Of a stretch of DNA of 17,279 nt, positions 15,501 to 17,279 are shown one piece after another. A model generated the notes under the pieces. The model did not search any database. It was not told the DNA's origin and saw nothing but the letters and a program-made list of their open reading frames with translations. Position 1 is the stretch's first letter. Each line of letters opens with the position of its first letter. The position numbers and the translations under genes are program-made. Source of the DNA: Candidatus Poribacteria bacterium (GTDB lineage Bacteria > Poribacteria > WGA-4E > UBA9662). Location of the stretch: contig PBVO01000136.1 in NCBI GenBank assembly GCA_002729015.1, positions 1-17,279 of the forward strand, read 5' to 3'.

Positions 15501-17279
15501 GTAAACTTGTACTAAATCCCCATTGATATTTTGAGCTAAGGATTGAAATTGAATCTGGCTGTGATTAAAAACCTCAGTTGTCTCTGGCGCTATACGAAAT
15601 TTATGGACTACTTGATCAGAAGTAAGCGTTTGAACAGTTGCTCGAGCTACAATGTTCAAACCTGGCAAATGGGATATTACCTGAGCTCTTGTACTTGGGG
15701 TCTCATTTGTTTGAGGGAAAAATTTGCCTGTTTGCGAAATTTCTCCACCATTACCAATGACCTTCCAGATTGGTGCTTCTGTCGGTTTTGTAGAGTTTCC
15801 GAATGCGTCGAATAAATACAATTGAAACTGAATTGGCTCCTGACTCTTAGCAGAATAGACTACCGACTGAGGCTTCAGTTGACCGTACCGAGCTTGACCA
15901 GCAACTACTTCAACCTGCAGTTGCTGAGCCCGCAGATCTTTTGCCATTTGGTCTATCGGGTCGAAACCAACCATGGGTTGAATTTCTGCTTTGATAGAAG
16001 TTTTACCACTAGTCATGGCTCGGAATAATCCACTATCGCTCACATGACCAACAGATCCAATTCGTTCTGAAAAAGCATCAATTACGAACCAACTGCAGGC
16101 GACTGGTATGACTTGGCCTAGATTTGTTTCAGCTTGACTAATCAGTTGGATTTTATCTCCAGCTCTCAATTTTAAGCTTTTATTTGGAAATACAGGCTTG
16201 GGATAAATTTGCCAATTCTTGATCGACTTCATTGTTACAGCTGCAGATTGGTTAGGTGGAACAACAAAAAATTGAACTTGAGCCACTAGATTTCCTAGGT
16301 GGGCAGCGACACGAGCAGGACCAGGTGAAAGTGCGGAGACTTCACCTTGCTGATTAATATTTATAACTGATGCTGACTCTTCATCCATTAGCCATCTATA
16401 TTCAGAATGAGATGAAATAATATTACCAAACTGATCTCGCAGAGTAGCAGTTAGTCGAAAATTTTCATCTACTCTTAATGTTTTGTAGGGAGTATTTAAA
16501 ACAATTTGGTCTGGTTCACCTGCTGTTATTTGTAGTGAAATAGTAGCTGACAATCCTTCTGATATAGCAGTAATCCACCCCCGGCCAATTTGGCTAGCTG
16601 TAAAAAGACCATCGGGTTGAATGTGCCCAATCTGGCCATTGACTGACCAAGAAACAATTGGGGCTGATCTTTGATTATTTACGTCAGTTCCGGTAGCTTC
16701 AAACTTTTGTTGTTCCCCAACTCCAAGAGTCAAATGATCCAAAGTTTGATCAAAATTACTTAAGGTCAGGTGCAGTTTTTTCATTGTCTGTGGAGGACGG
16801 TTTTGGATTACCACCACACTCTTACCAGGATTTGAACCAGATTCTCCTTTGGCCCAGACGGTACCGTTGATAATAACATTACCCAATGTCTGCGTATTCG
16901 GTTGATTGATTGATGTCATCAAGCCTGTTAGGTCAATATTACCAGCCGCTTGATCTACAGTCCATTGGATAGGAATATCACCAATTGGGTTTTGTCCTAA
17001 ATCCCAGCCGTGCCCCATAAACTGATATTGAAACTGTTCTTGATTACTAGAAACTGGGAGATAAGCAATAAATGGATCAATCGTAATATCATGAAGCTTT
17101 CCATGTGACACTTTGATTGGTAAATTAGTCGTTTGACTCAAAAGATAGGCATTAATCTGGCCTTTACCAGACTGAATAGCAGTAAAAATAGTTTGTACTT
17201 GATTGTTTCCTTCAACTATTTGTTTAATAGAACCTATATTTCCATCAACTGTCCATTTTGGAGCTAGGATCATTTGGTT
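12519..17279 (-). CDS. Giant Ig-like repeat protein with FlgD-like C-terminal domain, N-terminus outside window
   Basis: The frame is open to the window edge, so at least 1,586 residues are present and the N-terminus is missing. Counting from the Met at 17273, an Ig-like (Big-type) repeat is marked by a Trp strand followed by a G-x-IG-x-I turn and a G-x-F strand: WTVDGNIGSI, WTVDQAAGNI, WSVNGQIGHIQPDGLFTA, WKVIGNGGEISQTGKF, WSVSGDIGTISPSGLF, WKLTGNIGRV. The Trp residues sit at about 7, 104, 209, 294, 395, 503, 594, 689, 784 and 881, an average step of about 97 residues. Less regular repeats follow to about 1340. Near 1347-1465 lies SGGEIRSPAGIYLNVPKNAF ... WDSFSKDWLPI ... NHFGTFAL, a distinct beta domain seen in bacterial adhesin-like proteins. 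The last ~110 residues (FFDLYGREI, WNGRNTNGDLCPNGRYILL) form a FlgD-type Ig domain, a frequent C-terminal module of secreted proteins. It is probably exported and surface-exposed, used for adhesion or matrix structure. No catalytic motif seen. Confidence 0.88.
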   Translation of the reverse strand, partial: NQMILAPKWTVDGNIGSIKQIVEGNNQVQTIFTAIQSGKGQINAYLLSQTTNLPIKVSHGKLHDITIDPFIAYLPVSSNQEQFQYQFMGHGWDLGQNPIGDIPIQWTVDQAAGNIDLTGLMTSINQPNTQTLGNVIINGTVWAKGESGSNPGKSVVVIQNRPPQTMKKLHLTLSNFDQTLDHLTLGVGEQQKFEATGTDVNNQRSAPIVSWSVNGQIGHIQPDGLFTASQIGRGWITAISEGLSATISLQITAGEPDQIVLNTPYKTLRVDENFRLTATLRDQFGNIISSHSEYRWLMDEESASVININQQGEVSALSPGPARVAAHLGNLVAQVQFFVVPPNQSAAVTMKSIKNWQIYPKPVFPNKSLKLRAGDKIQLISQAETNLGQVIPVACSWFVIDAFSERIGSVGHVSDSGLFRAMTSGKTSIKAEIQPMVGFDPIDQMAKDLRAQQLQVEVVAGQARYGQLKPQSVVYSAKSQEPIQFQLYLFDAFGNSTKPTEAPIWKVIGNGGEISQTGKFFPQTNETPSTRAQVISHLPGLNIVARATVQTLTSDQVVHKFRIAPETTEVFNHSQIQFQSLAQNINGDLVQVYPNWQLLSESPIDSVIRLSNSGQLTVFSPKNLELNQSFQVIAELDSGHQATATVYLKPDRLKGIRILADTRVVEVNQILPVNAIGITVDGREMAIQPDWSVQPAIGSIVNQDNKMIFEATSPGYCQLWIKHGGLRAFWPLHVSLTEKPPTLKIKFLSTLSSQTVTAGNEILLVGIESSIYDSKDLLSVVKNAEWRTDPQVEIRNLPDGVVSIRPTKATEIKVFCEVFSPIQTANLTLSVVPGTPTKIQIEPSVLSLRSDTFQPASAEQFRLSLFDNFGNQIINDPSDTTIWSVSGDIGTISPSGLFEPKVIPVGMINSTLGHVNVTTPYGRGQTKVTLVSDIGRLERLEITLESDMPTVGQPIGLTIRGYNHQNQLFPDDDLHYHHQKFPILFQVTDGIVEDNNGEWIYYPPTKQKTVRLLAKSDNIESEPIDIELNPSGPSQLIMSLSDQSNELLPDELNLSSGEYQLIHYRIIDQYGNLLSKDDINSELPTFILTNPIVGQIDQAEKQSAEGVFAFWAQKAGQTGLTIRQAGLTNTISIVVRPGSIKRLKASLTDKLLTAGENLEVLLVGLDNFDNRISASNLFPIQATILQNDLVLEKTELVLSSSNTNELVWKKSFDQAGIYQLVYETINTVQPVTTQVSFEVIPNQLATLKADFVSLIEPNEKPIAKRNHPYELVSGFSYQLIVVGKDTFGNSVNVRPSWKLTGNIGRVRSTDSLVILDTIFTGEGLLIVASAGISTEIPIQVHPYQKEISSSGGEIRSPAGIYLNVPKNAFPKDVKIKVEIIESPGMKAEAKRVTPVIKITPLQLLAKRSIQMVFDYRSTITSDFEPSKLGLYFWDSFSKDWLPISSRVDTTNLFVESKINHFGTFALMTSDQSSPNSSELIIQNIRCSPPLFFNTESNQLTITYQVIAPPDQRENSIQVTVKFFDLYGREIITLLDKSERRIGNNVEVWNGRNTNGDLCPNGRYILLILIDNGRTQAYDKQIVTIFK

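Noticed and set aside
1..17279. CRISPR array, insertion sequence, phage or toxin-antitoxin genes
   Set aside because: No regularly spaced direct repeats, transposase or integrase motifs, or small paired genes were found on either strand.

Overview
This window looks like chromosomal DNA from an uncultivated bacterium with moderately low GC. It has short intergenic gaps, Shine-Dalgarno sites and sigma70-type promoters. Several proteins point, weakly, towards a Poribacteria/Latescibacterota-type lineage: a DUF6785/DUF6784-type membrane protein, a DUF3352-like secreted protein, a sugar-phosphate isomerase-like enzyme, and a very large Ig-repeat protein with a FlgD-like C-terminal domain. That placement is inference. 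No rRNA, tRNA, CRISPR array, insertion sequence or phage gene was seen.

Left part (1-4824, + strand): a class V aminotransferase whose N-terminus runs off the window, then a secreted DUF3352-like protein, then tsaD and tsaC. The last two encode two of the enzymes that make the t6A modification on ANN-decoding tRNAs. A strong intrinsic terminator overlaps the tsaC stop codon. Next comes about 500 bases without a convincing gene. It holds a near-consensus promoter and a leader of about 210 nt before a small, unrecognised, probably disordered protein (5321-5692).

Middle part (5730-9100): a phnC-phnE phosphonate-type ABC transporter operon on the minus strand, without its binding protein phnD. 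Divergent from it is an unrecognised protein with a coiled-coil N-terminal half and a strongly acidic C-terminal half, followed by rpsT (ribosomal protein bS20). A long hairpin closes the rpsT side and overlaps the end of the convergent operon.

Right part (9081-17279): a minus-strand two-gene operon (TIM-barrel sugar isomerase-like enzyme, then an SCP2-like lipid-binding protein) with a clear promoter. Divergent from it is a polytopic DUF6785-type membrane protein. Convergent with that is the 3' portion of a giant surface or secreted protein (more than 1,580 residues in the window) built from Ig-like repeats of about 95 residues.

I found no obvious new multi-gene defence or metabolic system. 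The best candidates for a second look are the acidic coiled-coil protein beside rpsT, the structured leader plus small disordered protein at 5075-5692, the giant repeat protein, and a perfect 12-bp hairpin inside the DUF3352-like gene.
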